Below, in pieces: positions 16,216-24,869 of a stretch of 64,000 bases of DNA. Where the stretch lies: assembly GCA_016125475.1 (NCBI GenBank), contig WGLR01000015.1:26089-90088 (forward strand), in the 5' to 3' direction. A model generated the notes under the pieces. The model did not search any database. It saw only the letters and a program-made list of their open reading frames with translations, and was not told the DNA's origin. How positions within the stretch are numbered: position 1 is the first letter of the stretch; the number at the start of each line of letters is the position of its first letter. A program made the position numbers and the translations under genes. This stretch comes from Betaproteobacteria bacterium. GTDB lineage: Bacteria > Pseudomonadota > Gammaproteobacteria > Burkholderiales > Ga0077523.

Positions 16216-16771
16216 GGCCCGCCGTCCCGCTTCCCTCGCGCGACGTGTACTGAGCGTCGCTTGCCTGGCGATCGTGCTCGCCGCGGGGGCGGGGCCGGCG
16301 GATGCGAACGCGTCGCTCGACCCTGTGCGGAAGGTCGTCCCCGACCTGCGGATGCTCGGGCAGGGGGTGATGACGTGGTTCGGGCTGCGTCTCTACGAGG
16401 CGGCGCTCTGGGCGCCGGACGACCGGCTCGACTGGCGTCGGCCGTTCGCGCTCGACATCCGTTACGCGCGGGCATTCTCCGGCGCCCGGCTCGCTCGCGC
16501 GAGCGCGGACGAGATGAAGCGGCTGGGCATGCGCGATTCCGCGCGCCTCGCGCGATGGCAGGCGGAGATGGCCGCCGTGTTTCCCGACGTCGAGGCTGGC
16601 GATCACATAACGGGACTGTACAGGCCCGGCGAGGGAGCCGAGTTCTTCCACAACGGCCAGCTTGCCGGTCGCATCGACGACCCGGAATTCGCGCGCACGT
16701 TCTTCGGGATATGGCTGGACCCGCGAACGAGGGAGCCGGATCTGCGCGCGGACCTGCTCGGAGCACGGTGA
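16208..16771 (+). CDS. Secreted chalcone isomerase-like protein
   Basis: 187 aa from a GTG overlapping the methyltransferase stop by 8 bases. The signal peptide (RVLSVACLAIVLAAGAGPADA) is followed by a chalcone-isomerase-like fold: GQGVMTWFGLRLYEAALWAP, LDIRYARAFSGARLARAS and FARTFFGIWLDPRT. Bacterial members are periplasmic, bind fatty-acid-like ligands and are not known to isomerise chalcones. It is a constant member of CFA/DUF3833 operons. A role in handling modified or damaged lipids is inferred. Confidence 0.82.
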   Translation: MSEARRPASLARRVLSVACLAIVLAAGAGPADANASLDPVRKVVPDLRMLGQGVMTWFGLRLYEAALWAPDDRLDWRRPFALDIRYARAFSGARLARASADEMKRLGMRDSARLARWQAEMAAVFPDVEAGDHITGLYRPGEGAEFFHNGQLAGRIDDPEFARTFFGIWLDPRTREPDLRADLLGAR

Positions 16772-18093
16772 AACAGCCGAGCGTCGCGCCGATGCTGCTC
16801 GCGCGCTACGCGGCCCTCGCGCTGCCGCTCGCGATGGCGGCACTGCCGGTGTACGTGTACGTGCCCAAGCTCTACGCGGACGAGGGCGGCATGGGTCTCG
16901 CCGTCGTGGGAACGGTCCTGCTGATCACCCGGGCCTTCGACGCGATCCAGGATCCGGTCATCGGCTGGTGGAGCGACCGTGCGGCCGTCCGCGCCGGCGG
17001 TCGCAGCGGGGCACTGGTCGCCTCCGTCGCGCTGCTGGGCGTCGGCGTCCTCGGGCTCTTCCACCCGCCGGGCTGGCCGGCCGGAGCCGGGGCCGCCTGG
17101 CTCGCGACCTGTCTCGTCGTCACGTACCTGGGGTTCAGCATCGGCACGATCAACTACTTCGCGATGGGCGCGGAGATCTCGGACGACTATCACCAGCGCA
17201 CGCGCGTGACCGCTACCCGCAGTGCCGCCGGGGTCGCCGGCGTCCTGCTCGCGGCCGTGCTGCCGGAGGTATTCGGCGGTGACCGCGGTCTCGCGCACGG
17301 TCTCGCGACGTTCTCCCTCGTCTTCACCGGCGCGCTCGTCGCGGGCGCGTTCCTGACGACCTTCGGTGTGCCTCCTTCCGCGCGCGTGCAGGCAGCCGCG
17401 CGCGGAACCTTTTCCTGGCGCGCCATCGGTCGTCCGCTCGCGAACCGTCACTTCCGCTGGCTGCTCGCGACGTTCGTCGCGAGTGGTGTCGCCTCCGCGA
17501 TTCCCGCGACGCTGATCCTGTTCTACGTGCAGGACCTGCTCGGCCGCGCGGACCTGAACGGCGTCTTCCTGTGCACATACTTCGCGTTCGCGGCACTCGG
17601 CATGCCGCTCTGGGTCCGTGCCTCGCGACGGCTCGGGAAGAAGGGGGCGTGGCTGCTCGGCATGGCGATGAGCATCGGCGCCTTCGTCTGGGCCTTCCTG
17701 CTGGGACCGGGAGACGTCGGTGCGTTCGCGGTCGTCTGCGCGCTTTCCGGGATCGCCTACGGCGCCGAACTCGCGATCCCGCCGTCGCTGCTCGCGGACG
17801 TCGCGGCGACGACGCGGTCGGGGCCGGACGGCACGGGGGACGCCTCCTATTTCGGGTTCTGGCAACTGGCGGAGAAAGCCAACCTCGCGCTGGCGGCGGG
17901 GTTCGCACTGCCCGTGCTGGCGCTCGCGGGGTACCGGCCCGGAGACGCGCAGGCCGCGATGGGCGACCTCAGCGCCATGTACGCGCTCGTTCCATGCCTG
18001 ATCAAGTCCGGCGCGCTCGCCGTGCTGTGGCTGTCTCCCGTCGACTCGGCCGGGGCAGGGCAGCCCCGCCCATCGAACGGAGAATTCCGATGA
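16768..18093 (+). CDS. MFS transporter of the GPH/MelB-like group (COG2211)
   Basis: 441 aa from a GTG that overlaps the previous stop (GTGA). About twelve membrane segments are visible. The cytoplasmic loop 2-3 motif RAFDAIQDPVIGWWSDR is the GPH-family signature containing the cation-site aspartate. Relatives are sodium/proton sugar symporters, but the member found in CFA/DUF1365 clusters (RSP1089-like in Rhodobacter) has no known substrate. The operon context suggests lipid or lysolipid movement, without direct evidence. Confidence 0.85.
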   Translation: MKQPSVAPMLLARYAALALPLAMAALPVYVYVPKLYADEGGMGLAVVGTVLLITRAFDAIQDPVIGWWSDRAAVRAGGRSGALVASVALLGVGVLGLFHPPGWPAGAGAAWLATCLVVTYLGFSIGTINYFAMGAEISDDYHQRTRVTATRSAAGVAGVLLAAVLPEVFGGDRGLAHGLATFSLVFTGALVAGAFLTTFGVPPSARVQAAARGTFSWRAIGRPLANRHFRWLLATFVASGVASAIPATLILFYVQDLLGRADLNGVFLCTYFAFAALGMPLWVRASRRLGKKGAWLLGMAMSIGAFVWAFLLGPGDVGAFAVVCALSGIAYGAELAIPPSLLADVAATTRSGPDGTGDASYFGFWQLAEKANLALAAGFALPVLALAGYRPGDAQAAMGDLSAMYALVPCLIKSGALAVLWLSPVDSAGAGQPRPSNGEFR

Positions 18094-18632
18094 ACCGACG
18101 CAGGCTGTTCCTGGCCGGAGGGTGCGCGATGCTGCTTTCGGGCTGTTCTTCCACGGGGATCGAGGCGTTCCGGAACGAGCGTCCGGAACTGGATCTCCGC
18201 GCGTACTTCGATGGCAGGGTCGACGCGTGGGGCATCGTCCGCAACCGTGACGGCGCGATCTCGCAGCGCTTCCTCGTGACGATCGACGCGAGCTGGCAGG
18301 GCGACACCGGCACGCTCGACGAACGTTTCCGGTACTCGGACGGGCACGAACAGCGGCGCGTCTGGACGCTCAGGAAGTCCGGAGACCGCTACGTCGGCAC
18401 GGCGGCAGACGTGGTCGGCGAGGCGCACGGCGAGACGGCCGGCAACGCGTTCCGGTTCCGGTACGTGCTCGACTTTCCCTACGGCAGGTCGACGATCCAC
18501 CTCGACGTCGACGACTGGATGTACCTGATGGACGACGAGGTGCTGCTGAACCGGTCGAGCATCCGCAAGTTCGGATTCGAGGTGGCCCAGGTGTTCATCA
18601 GCTTTCGCCGGCAGGGCCCGCGCGAGCCGTGA
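18090..18632 (+). CDS. DUF3833 lipoprotein
   Basis: 180 aa. A lipobox LLSGC at residues about 16-20 follows a short basic/hydrophobic signal, so the protein is probably anchored in the outer membrane facing the periplasm. The DUF3833 body is recognised by LRAYFDGRVDAWGIVRNRDG, RRVWTLRK and DVDDWMYLMDDEVLLNRS. It overlaps both neighbours by 4 bases. The family is found with chalcone-isomerase-like and CFA genes; its function is unknown. Confidence 0.87.
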   Translation: MNRRRLFLAGGCAMLLSGCSSTGIEAFRNERPELDLRAYFDGRVDAWGIVRNRDGAISQRFLVTIDASWQGDTGTLDERFRYSDGHEQRRVWTLRKSGDRYVGTAADVVGEAHGETAGNAFRFRYVLDFPYGRSTIHLDVDDWMYLMDDEVLLNRSSIRKFGFEVAQVFISFRRQGPREP

Positions 18633-19402
18633 TGAACACGCCGATTCGCGACTGGTCCCGGCTTCGCGTCTGGGTGGTGGGCGCGTCCACGGGCATCGGA
18701 TGTGCGCTGGCGGCCGAGCTGCTGCGAAGCGGAGCGCGCGTCGCACTGTCCGCGCGAACGCCGGAATCCCTCGAGGCCGTGGCGGGGACGAGCCCCGGGA
18801 ACGCGCTCGTGCTCCCGGTCGACGTCACGGACGCTGCGGGTGTGAGAGCGGCCTTCCGCACGTGCCTGGATCGCTGGCAGGGCCTGGACGTCGTCTTTCA
18901 CGTCGCCGGGACCTATGAGCCGATGCGGGCGGTCGATTTCGATGCGCAGCGTCTCGCCCGCCACCTCGACGTGAACGTGATGGGCGTGGCGAGAGTGCTC
19001 GATCACGTGCTGCCCCATTTCACGCAGCACCGGTCGGGACACGTCGTGATCGTCGCGAGCGTGGCGGGCTACCGCGGTCTTCCCAAGGCGCTGGCGTACG
19101 GTCCGACGAAGGCCGCACTCATCAATCTCGCGGAGGGGCTCTATCTCGATCTCGCGCCGACCGGCATCGGCGTGCACCTGGTGAACCCCGGTTTCGTTCG
19201 CACCCCGCTCACCGCGGGCAACGACTTCGAGATGCCGGCGCTCATCGAGCCGGAAGAAGCGGCGCGTGCGACGCTGCGGGGGCTGGCCCGGGGCGAGTTC
19301 GAGATCCACTACCCCACCCGCTTCACGCGCTGGCTCAAGCTGCTGAGGGTTCTCCCCTACTCATGGTACTTCCCGATCGTGCACCGGATCACGGGGCTGT
19401 AG
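18629..19402 (+). CDS. Short-chain dehydrogenase/reductase
   Basis: 257 aa. VVGASTGIGCALA is the NAD(P)-binding TGxxxGxG motif, VASVAGY supplies the catalytic serine, and YGPTKAAL is the YxxxK motif. GTG at 18629 overlaps the previous stop; the next codon is ATG (18632), and either may start. The conserved C-terminal tail RWLKLLRVLPYSWYFPIVHR suggests membrane contact. The substrate is unknown; equivalents (RSP1087-like) accompany the singlet-oxygen gene set in Rhodobacter. Confidence 0.87.
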   Translation: MMNTPIRDWSRLRVWVVGASTGIGCALAAELLRSGARVALSARTPESLEAVAGTSPGNALVLPVDVTDAAGVRAAFRTCLDRWQGLDVVFHVAGTYEPMRAVDFDAQRLARHLDVNVMGVARVLDHVLPHFTQHRSGHVVIVASVAGYRGLPKALAYGPTKAALINLAEGLYLDLAPTGIGVHLVNPGFVRTPLTAGNDFEMPALIEPEEAARATLRGLARGEFEIHYPTRFTRWLKLLRVLPYSWYFPIVHRITGL

Positions 19403-19842
19403 GCGGCCACGTCGACGCGCTCGCGCGCTTCTACGAGTCCCTCCGCCCGGAGTCCCTCGACGGCCTCGGACGCTTCTACGCGGACGAGGCGCGTTTCCGC
19501 GATCCGTTCAACGACGTGTCCCGACTGCCGGAGATCCGGGCCATATTCGAGCACATGTTCAGGACACTCGAGGAGCCGAGGTTCGAGATCGTGAACCGCG
19601 TCGTCGACGGGGATCAGGCCATGCTGGAATGGGTGTTCACGTTCCGTGTGCGCCGTTTCCGCCCCGCGACACGCCGGCGGGTGCACGGCGTGAGTCACGT
19701 CCGTTTCGGCCCCGACGGTCGCGTGATCTATCATCGCGACTACTGGGACACGGGAGAGGAACTCTATGCGCATCTGCCAGTCATCGGCATGCTCTGGCGG
19801 CGTCTGCGCGCGGCACTCGCGACACCGCGCGGGTCCGGCTGA
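19363..19842 (+). CDS. SnoaL/NTF2-like protein
   Basis: 159 aa overlapping the SDR end by 40 bases; the ATG at 19363 is the only good start. The cone-shaped NTF2 fold is indicated by FYADEARFRDPFNDVSRLPE, FEIVNRVVDGDQAMLEWVF and GRVIYHRDYWDTGEELY. SnoaL-like proteins may be small-molecule isomerases or ligand carriers. It is a standard member of the DUF1365/CFA operon family and its role is unknown. The long overlap strongly implies coupled translation. Confidence 0.8.
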   Translation: MVLPDRAPDHGAVGGHVDALARFYESLRPESLDGLGRFYADEARFRDPFNDVSRLPEIRAIFEHMFRTLEEPRFEIVNRVVDGDQAMLEWVFTFRVRRFRPATRRRVHGVSHVRFGPDGRVIYHRDYWDTGEELYAHLPVIGMLWRRLRAALATPRGSG

Positions 19843-19881
19843 TGGCCGTGCCGCCCCGGTGACGCGGGCCGCCCCCCGGTC

Positions 19882-21363
19882 ATGCACCTGGAATCGTCTC
19901 CGCCTCTTTCCATGACCTCCTGCGATCGCGCACTCGTCTGGTTCCGTCGGGACCTGCGCGCCTCCGATCACGCTGCGCTCTCCCACGCGCTCATGTCCGC
20001 GCGCGCGGTCTGGTGCGTGTTCGTCTTCGACACCGATATTCTCGACGCGCTGCCGTCCCGGGAGGACCGGCGCGTCGAGTTCATCTGGCACACGATCGTC
20101 GAACTGCGTCTCGCGCTCGAGGCGCTGGGGGGCGGTCTGTCCGTCGCGCACGGACGCGCGCGCGAGGTCATTCCGCGGCTCGCCGACGAACTGGGCGTGG
20201 ATGCCGTGTTCGCGAACCGGGATTACGAGCCCGACGCGATCGCGCGCGACGTGGCCGTGGCGGAGACGCTCGCCGCATCCGGACGTCGTCTGGTCACGTT
20301 CAAGGACCAGTGCATCTTCGAGAAGGACGAGATCCTCACCCAGGCGGGCAAGCCTTACTCGGTGTTCACGGCCTACAAGAACGCGTGGCTCAAGCGCGTC
20401 GATGCGCAGGCGCTCTCGCCCTGTCCGGTGGAAGCCCATGCCGGCGCGCTGGTGCCGGACGCAGGCGGACCGGTGCCCTCGCTCGCCTCGCTCGGTTTCT
20501 CGCGCACGAACCTGACGGACCTGAAGCTGCCGCTCGGCATCGCGGGCGGGCGCGCGCTCCTGGAGGATTTCGCGGGTCGTATCGACCATTACGCCGAGCG
20601 CCGCGATTTCCCGGCGGTCCGCGGACCGTCCTATCTGTCGGTCCACCTGCGTTTCGGAACGGTCTCGCTGCGCGAACTCGCGCGGCTCGCGTACGGGCGC
20701 AACTCGCAGGGCGCGCGGACGTGGCTGTCGGAGCTGGTCTGGCGGGATTTCTACTTCCAGATCCTCTGGCACTTTCCACGCGTGGTGAATCGTTCGTTCA
20801 AGCCCGAGTTCGACACGCTGCGATTCGAGAATCGCGACGACTGGTTCGAGGCGTGGTGCGAAGGGCGGACGGGCTACCCGATCGTCGACGCGGCGATGCG
20901 GCAGCTGAACACCACCGGCTACATGCACAACCGGCTGCGCATGATCTCGGCATCCTTCCTCGTGAAGGACCTCCGCATCGACTGGCGGCGGGGCGAGCGG
21001 TATTTTGCCGCACGTCTCAACGACTACGATCTCGCGGCCAACAACGGCGGCTGGCAGTGGGCGGCGTCGACGGGGTGCGACGCGCAGCCGTATTTCCGGA
21101 TCTTCAACCCCGTGTCGCAGTCGGAGAAGTTCGACCCCGAGGGCCGCTTCATCCGCCAGTACCTCCCGGTTCTCGCCGAAGTGCCGAACCGCTGCATCCA
21201 CGCGCCCTGGACCATGTCGCCTATCGAGGCACGGGCCGCGCGTGTCGTCATCGGGGAGAACTATCCCGCGCCGATCGTCGACCACGCGGAGGCCCGGAAA
21301 CTCGCGCTCGCGATGTTCGCCGCCGTGAAGTCGTCCGCCGGTCGCGGGCCGGCAGCCGGATGA
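19882..21363 (+). CDS. phr: Deoxyribodipyrimidine photolyase, class I CPD type
   Basis: 493 aa from the ATG at 19882; an ATG at 19912 is an equally good start. The N-terminal antenna domain starts ALVWFRRDLRASDHAAL. The FAD domain shows GRTGYPIVDAAMRQLNTTGY, MHNRLRMISASFLVKDLRID and WQWAASTGCDAQPYFRIF, with the substrate-contacting tryptophans. It repairs cyclobutane pyrimidine dimers with blue light and FADH-, usually with MTHF as antenna. As last gene of the folE2 operon it may use folate made by FolE2. It complements the FeS-type photolyase encoded left of litR. Confidence 0.94.
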   Translation: MHLESSPPLSMTSCDRALVWFRRDLRASDHAALSHALMSARAVWCVFVFDTDILDALPSREDRRVEFIWHTIVELRLALEALGGGLSVAHGRAREVIPRLADELGVDAVFANRDYEPDAIARDVAVAETLAASGRRLVTFKDQCIFEKDEILTQAGKPYSVFTAYKNAWLKRVDAQALSPCPVEAHAGALVPDAGGPVPSLASLGFSRTNLTDLKLPLGIAGGRALLEDFAGRIDHYAERRDFPAVRGPSYLSVHLRFGTVSLRELARLAYGRNSQGARTWLSELVWRDFYFQILWHFPRVVNRSFKPEFDTLRFENRDDWFEAWCEGRTGYPIVDAAMRQLNTTGYMHNRLRMISASFLVKDLRIDWRRGERYFAARLNDYDLAANNGGWQWAASTGCDAQPYFRIFNPVSQSEKFDPEGRFIRQYLPVLAEVPNRCIHAPWTMSPIEARAARVVIGENYPAPIVDHAEARKLALAMFAAVKSSAGRGPAAG

Positions 21364-21457
21364 GCACGCGCTGACCGCAGTCGTCGGGGCGGGCGCAGTG
21401 CGAGCGGGTTCCGGGAAATCCGCGCCGGACGAGCCCTTCACCCTGTCGTGCCCCCGC

Positions 21458-22801
21458 TCAGAGGGATTCCACGAACCTCACGAGGGTCTCGCGGGCCTCG
21501 CGCGGGAGTTCGACGAACCTTTCCCGCGCATCCGCTGCCTCGCCACCGTGCCAGAGGATCGCTTCCGTCACGTCGCGTGCGCGTCCGTCGTGCAGCAGCG
21601 CCGCGTCGTGGTGTGCACGGACGCGCACGCCCAGGCCCCAGAGCGGTGCGGTGCGCCATTCGTCCGGTCGCGCATCGAAGTCAGGTCGCCCGTCGGACAG
21701 ACCTGCCCCCATGTCGTGCACGAGGAGATCGGTGTACGGTCGAATCGTCCTGCCCGCGAGCGGGCCGAGTGCCGTGTCGTCCCCGGTTCTCCATTCGGGG
21801 ACGTGGCACCGCGTGCAGCCCGTCCGCCCGAACAGCGTCCGGCCTGCGTCGATGCGGGCGTCGTCCGGTGCGCGCGCGGGAGGCGGGGCGCTCAGACGCA
21901 GGTAGGCGACGAGCGCGTCGAGCTGTCCCGGGTGCAGGTCGACGTGGCTTCCCGCGGTTTCGGCGGCGCACGCCGTCTGTACCGGCGGGCAGTTCTCGCG
22001 AGGATGGAGCGACGAGGTCACACCCAGATCCTCGAGCAGGGCCGTGGCGATCTGCTGACGGATGCCGGGCTGGTTGGCCTTCCAGCCGAAACGACCTATC
22101 GCGATGCGTGATGCGGCGGCGTCCCAGACGCGGTTGACGCGGCCGTGGGTCGCGAGCCCTGCCGTGCGCGCGTAGTGGGCCTCGATGGCCTCGTCCGGAA
22201 TGGCTTCGAGCAGGCCCAGGCCGATCAGTCGCGGAGCCACGCGGGGCGAGCGCATCGTCGTCGGGCCGAGCGCACCGAACGCGAGCCGTGTCACGCGGAC
22301 CGCCGGCACGCGCAGGGACACGGTCGTTCCGTCCGGAAAGCGGAACGTGCGTGGCGTCCGGGTCACGGTCACGCGGGCTTCCGGGGGAACTCGCCCGAGG
22401 ATGCCCTGCGTCTGGATCTGCAGGCCGTATCGCGGGTGCGGCACGGGACCGCCGTGGATCGAGCGGCCCGGTACCGACACGTGGAGCACGACGACCGGCG
22501 AGGACTCCGGCCCGAGGCCGTCCTGCCCGTGGCAGTCGGTGCAGACCTCCGCATTCGACGTCGGGCCACGTCCCCACTGTCCGAACGGTGACGGGGCGAC
22601 GACCCAGCGCCGATGCATGAGGTCGCGTCCTCGGGCCCAGGCCGCCCGCTGTCCGGCGTCGAGCGCAGGCAATGCGGACGGTGCGGCCGCTGGCCCGGGA
22701 AGCGGTTCGGTGTGCGCCGGTGTCAGGAAGGCGGTGAGCGCCAGGAGAACGCCCGCGTGGCACGTGCCTCGTCGCGATCTCCTGATCCGGCCGCTGCCCA
22801 C
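21458..22801 (-). CDS. Secreted di-haem cytochrome c, DUF1111/thiol-oxidoreductase type
   Basis: 447 aa from a GTG at 22801 with GGAG 8 bases upstream; an N-terminal signal segment (GVLLALTAFLTPAHT) is present. Two haem-attachment motifs, VCTDCHGQDGLG (about residue 87) and GCTRCHVPEW (about 335), fit the DHOR family of di-haem oxidoreductases/peroxidase-like proteins. C-terminal GLGVRVRAHHDAALLHDGRA is the conserved distal region. The frame is cotranscribed after the secreted AlgH-like gene with an 18-base overlap. Electron donor and substrate are unknown. Confidence 0.85.
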   Translation of the reverse strand: MGSGRIRRSRRGTCHAGVLLALTAFLTPAHTEPLPGPAAAPSALPALDAGQRAAWARGRDLMHRRWVVAPSPFGQWGRGPTSNAEVCTDCHGQDGLGPESSPVVVLHVSVPGRSIHGGPVPHPRYGLQIQTQGILGRVPPEARVTVTRTPRTFRFPDGTTVSLRVPAVRVTRLAFGALGPTTMRSPRVAPRLIGLGLLEAIPDEAIEAHYARTAGLATHGRVNRVWDAAASRIAIGRFGWKANQPGIRQQIATALLEDLGVTSSLHPRENCPPVQTACAAETAGSHVDLHPGQLDALVAYLRLSAPPPARAPDDARIDAGRTLFGRTGCTRCHVPEWRTGDDTALGPLAGRTIRPYTDLLVHDMGAGLSDGRPDFDARPDEWRTAPLWGLGVRVRAHHDAALLHDGRARDVTEAILWHGGEAADARERFVELPREARETLVRFVESL

Positions 22802-22819
22802 GGTGCCGCTCCGGGGTTG

Positions 22820-23557
22820 TCAGCGCACCGCCGTTGCCGCGACCGACATCCCGCTTCCGCCGCGATTCCCGGGTGCCAGGCGCGCGCGGAGCGCGGTCGC
22901 GCGGGCGAGCAGCGTCTCCCAGAGCCTGGTCGTGTCGCGGGCGAGCAGGGAGTCCGCGTCCGCCGGGAGAACGTACCACTCGCCGCGGTCGATCTCGGCG
23001 TCGAGCTGGCCGTCGGCCCAGCCCGCGTGGCCGGCGAAGAACCGGCGATCCGCGATGGCGTCGGGTCTCGCGACGAGCGATTCGAACACGGTGTCGTCTC
23101 CGGACAGGTAGACGTCGCCCGCGACCGGAAGCGCGCGATCGGCGGGCGTGCGCGACCGGAAGAGGAACAGCATGCTCGCGGGCGCGACCGGGCCGCCCAG
23201 ATAGATCGGGTCCCGGTGCTGTGCGAGTTCGGGCCGGTCCTGACCGAACAGTTCGCCCAGCGTCATGCCCGACGGGCGGTTGAGCACCAGACCCACCGGC
23301 CCGGCGTTCGGCGGGAACGTCACGACGATCACCGTTTCGGCGAACGCGGGTTCGCTGATGCCCGGGTGCGCGACGAGGATCACGGGCACACCGTCGGATT
23401 CGACGCCGGCCCGCGCGGCGACGCCGAACAGCGCCAGAAATGCCGCGACGGTCACGATGGCGAGATGCATCGCCACCGGTCGGCCCTTCGGGATGGGTGC
23501 GGCGCGCGCCGCGTCTGCGGGTGCCGCGACGGGACGTGCGGCTCGTGTTGCGTTCAT
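22820..23557 (-). CDS. YqgE/AlgH (DUF179) protein with predicted export signal
   Basis: 245 aa. An N-terminal basic region and hydrophobic core (MHLAIVTVAAFLALFGVAARA) precede a DUF179 domain: VVTFPPNAGPVGLVLNRPSG, YLGGPVAPASMLFLF and RRFFAGHAGWADGQLDAEI. Usual YqgE/AlgH proteins are cytoplasmic and about 185 aa, so an exported version is unusual. It precedes and overlaps the di-haem cytochrome gene, so both may act together in the periplasm. The role of DUF179 is not known. Confidence 0.82.
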   Translation of the reverse strand: MNATRAARPVAAPADAARAAPIPKGRPVAMHLAIVTVAAFLALFGVAARAGVESDGVPVILVAHPGISEPAFAETVIVVTFPPNAGPVGLVLNRPSGMTLGELFGQDRPELAQHRDPIYLGGPVAPASMLFLFRSRTPADRALPVAGDVYLSGDDTVFESLVARPDAIADRRFFAGHAGWADGQLDAEIDRGEWYVLPADADSLLARDTTRLWETLLARATALRARLAPGNRGGSGMSVAATAVR

Positions 23558-23750
23558 GACGAAGCTCCGTGCCAGGGCGTCGATTATCGCCTCCGGGGGC
23601 GCCAGAGGCTATCATCGGCCGACGACCGGATTCTGATCGGGGAGCGAGTCGAAATGAGTGCGAGTCCACGCGAACACCGGACGAACGATGGACACCGTGG
23701 TCCCGCCGACGGGACGTGGCGGTGCGCGCGCGCATGCGTGGAGGCATGAC

Positions 23751-24116
23751 ATGGGACCCTTCGACGTCATCGCGGAGCGGCGCATCCAGGAGGCTGTCGA
23801 TCGTGGTGAACTGGACGATCTCCCCGGCGCCGGGCGGCCGCTCGCGCTGGAGGACGATCCCCTCGTTCCCGAGGATCTGCGCATGGCGTACCGCATCCTC
23901 AGGAATGCCGGGTTCGTGCCTCCCGAGGTGGAGATGCTGCGGGACGTCCGGGATCTCGAGCGCTGCATCGCGTCCGCACCGGACGAGACCACGCGGTCCC
24001 GCGCGCTGCGCAGGCTCCAGGCGCTGGAGCGGCAACTCGCCGCGCGTGGTCGCCATGCCCGGGGTGTCTCGATCGGATCCGCGTATCACGCGCGGCTCCT
24101 CGCGCGCTTCGGCTGA
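23751..24116 (+). CDS. DUF1992 (DnaJ-homologue subfamily C member 28-like) protein
   Basis: 121 aa from the ATG at 23751, with GGAGG at 6-base spacing. The family is recognised by FDVIAERRIQEAVDRGELDD followed by LPGAGRPLALEDDPLVPEDL and MAYRILRNAGFVPPEVEM. Bacterial members are short cytoplasmic proteins of unknown role that lack a J domain. It diverges from the AlgH-like gene and precedes pxpB by 21 bases, so it may be cotranscribed with the oxoprolinase genes. Confidence 0.85.
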   Translation: MGPFDVIAERRIQEAVDRGELDDLPGAGRPLALEDDPLVPEDLRMAYRILRNAGFVPPEVEMLRDVRDLERCIASAPDETTRSRALRRLQALERQLAARGRHARGVSIGSAYHARLLARFG

Positions 24117-24137
24117 GACGGGACGGGCGCGCGACGC

Positions 24138-24869
24138 ATGACCAACGAAACGCTGCCGGGCGCGAACATCGTCGCGATGGGTGAATCCGCGGTGGTCGTG
24201 GAGTTCGGGCGCACGGTCAACCGCGAGACGAATGCTCGCGCACGCGCACTCGGGGACTATCTGCGCGCGAATCCGCTCCCCGGCGTCACCGACGTGGTGC
24301 CGGCGTACGCGGCCGTGACCGTCCACTTCGACACGCGGGAGACCGCCGGACTCCTGCGCGTGGACAATCCGCTCGAGGCGATGAAGGCCGCGATCGAGGC
24401 GCTGCTGCCCAGGGTGCCAGCCGTGCCTCGACGCAAGCCTCGCGTGCTCGAGATCCCGGTCTGCTACGGGGGCGAGCACGGGCCGGACCTCGAGCGCGTC
24501 GCCGCGCACTGCCGGCTCCCCGCGGAGGAGGTCGTGGCGCGCCACTGCGCGCCACTCTACGACGTCTATTTTCTCGGGTTCGTCCCCGGTTTCGGTTACC
24601 TGGGCACCCTCGATCGCCGGCTGCACACCCCGCGTCTGGACACGCCCAGGAAGCGCATTCCCGCGGGCAGCGTCGGCATCGGCGGCGAACAGACCGGCGT
24701 CTATCCGATGGAATCGCCGGGCGGGTGGAATCTGATCGGGCGCACCCCGCGAAGGCTTTTCCGCCTCGATGCGGACGGCGCGCCGAACGTGATGGACGCG
24801 GGTGACCAGGTCAGGTTCGTGCCGGTCCCCGCAGCGGAATACGACCGACTGAAGGCGACGCAGCGATGA
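24138..24869 (+). CDS. pxpB: 5-oxoprolinase subunit PxpB (KipI family)
   Basis: 243 aa. The KipI/AHS1 domain is identified by VCYGGEHGPDLERVAAHCRL, YFLGFVPGFGYLGTLDRRLH and IPAGSVGIGGEQTGVYPME. With PxpC and PxpA it forms the ATP-dependent prokaryotic 5-oxoprolinase that opens pyroglutamate to glutamate, a damage-clearing step. It overlaps pxpC by 4 bases. The Bacillus homologue KipI is a kinase inhibitor, but the full pxpBCA set here supports the metabolic role. Confidence 0.93.
   Translation: MTNETLPGANIVAMGESAVVVEFGRTVNRETNARARALGDYLRANPLPGVTDVVPAYAAVTVHFDTRETAGLLRVDNPLEAMKAAIEALLPRVPAVPRRKPRVLEIPVCYGGEHGPDLERVAAHCRLPAEEVVARHCAPLYDVYFLGFVPGFGYLGTLDRRLHTPRLDTPRKRIPAGSVGIGGEQTGVYPMESPGGWNLIGRTPRRLFRLDADGAPNVMDAGDQVRFVPVPAAEYDRLKATQR

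Noticed and set aside
21681..24626. 981-codon minus-strand frame spanning several genes
   Set aside because: It crosses the di-haem cytochrome, AlgH-like, DUF1992 and pxpB genes, all of which have conserved motifs in other frames; typical of GC-rich DNA.
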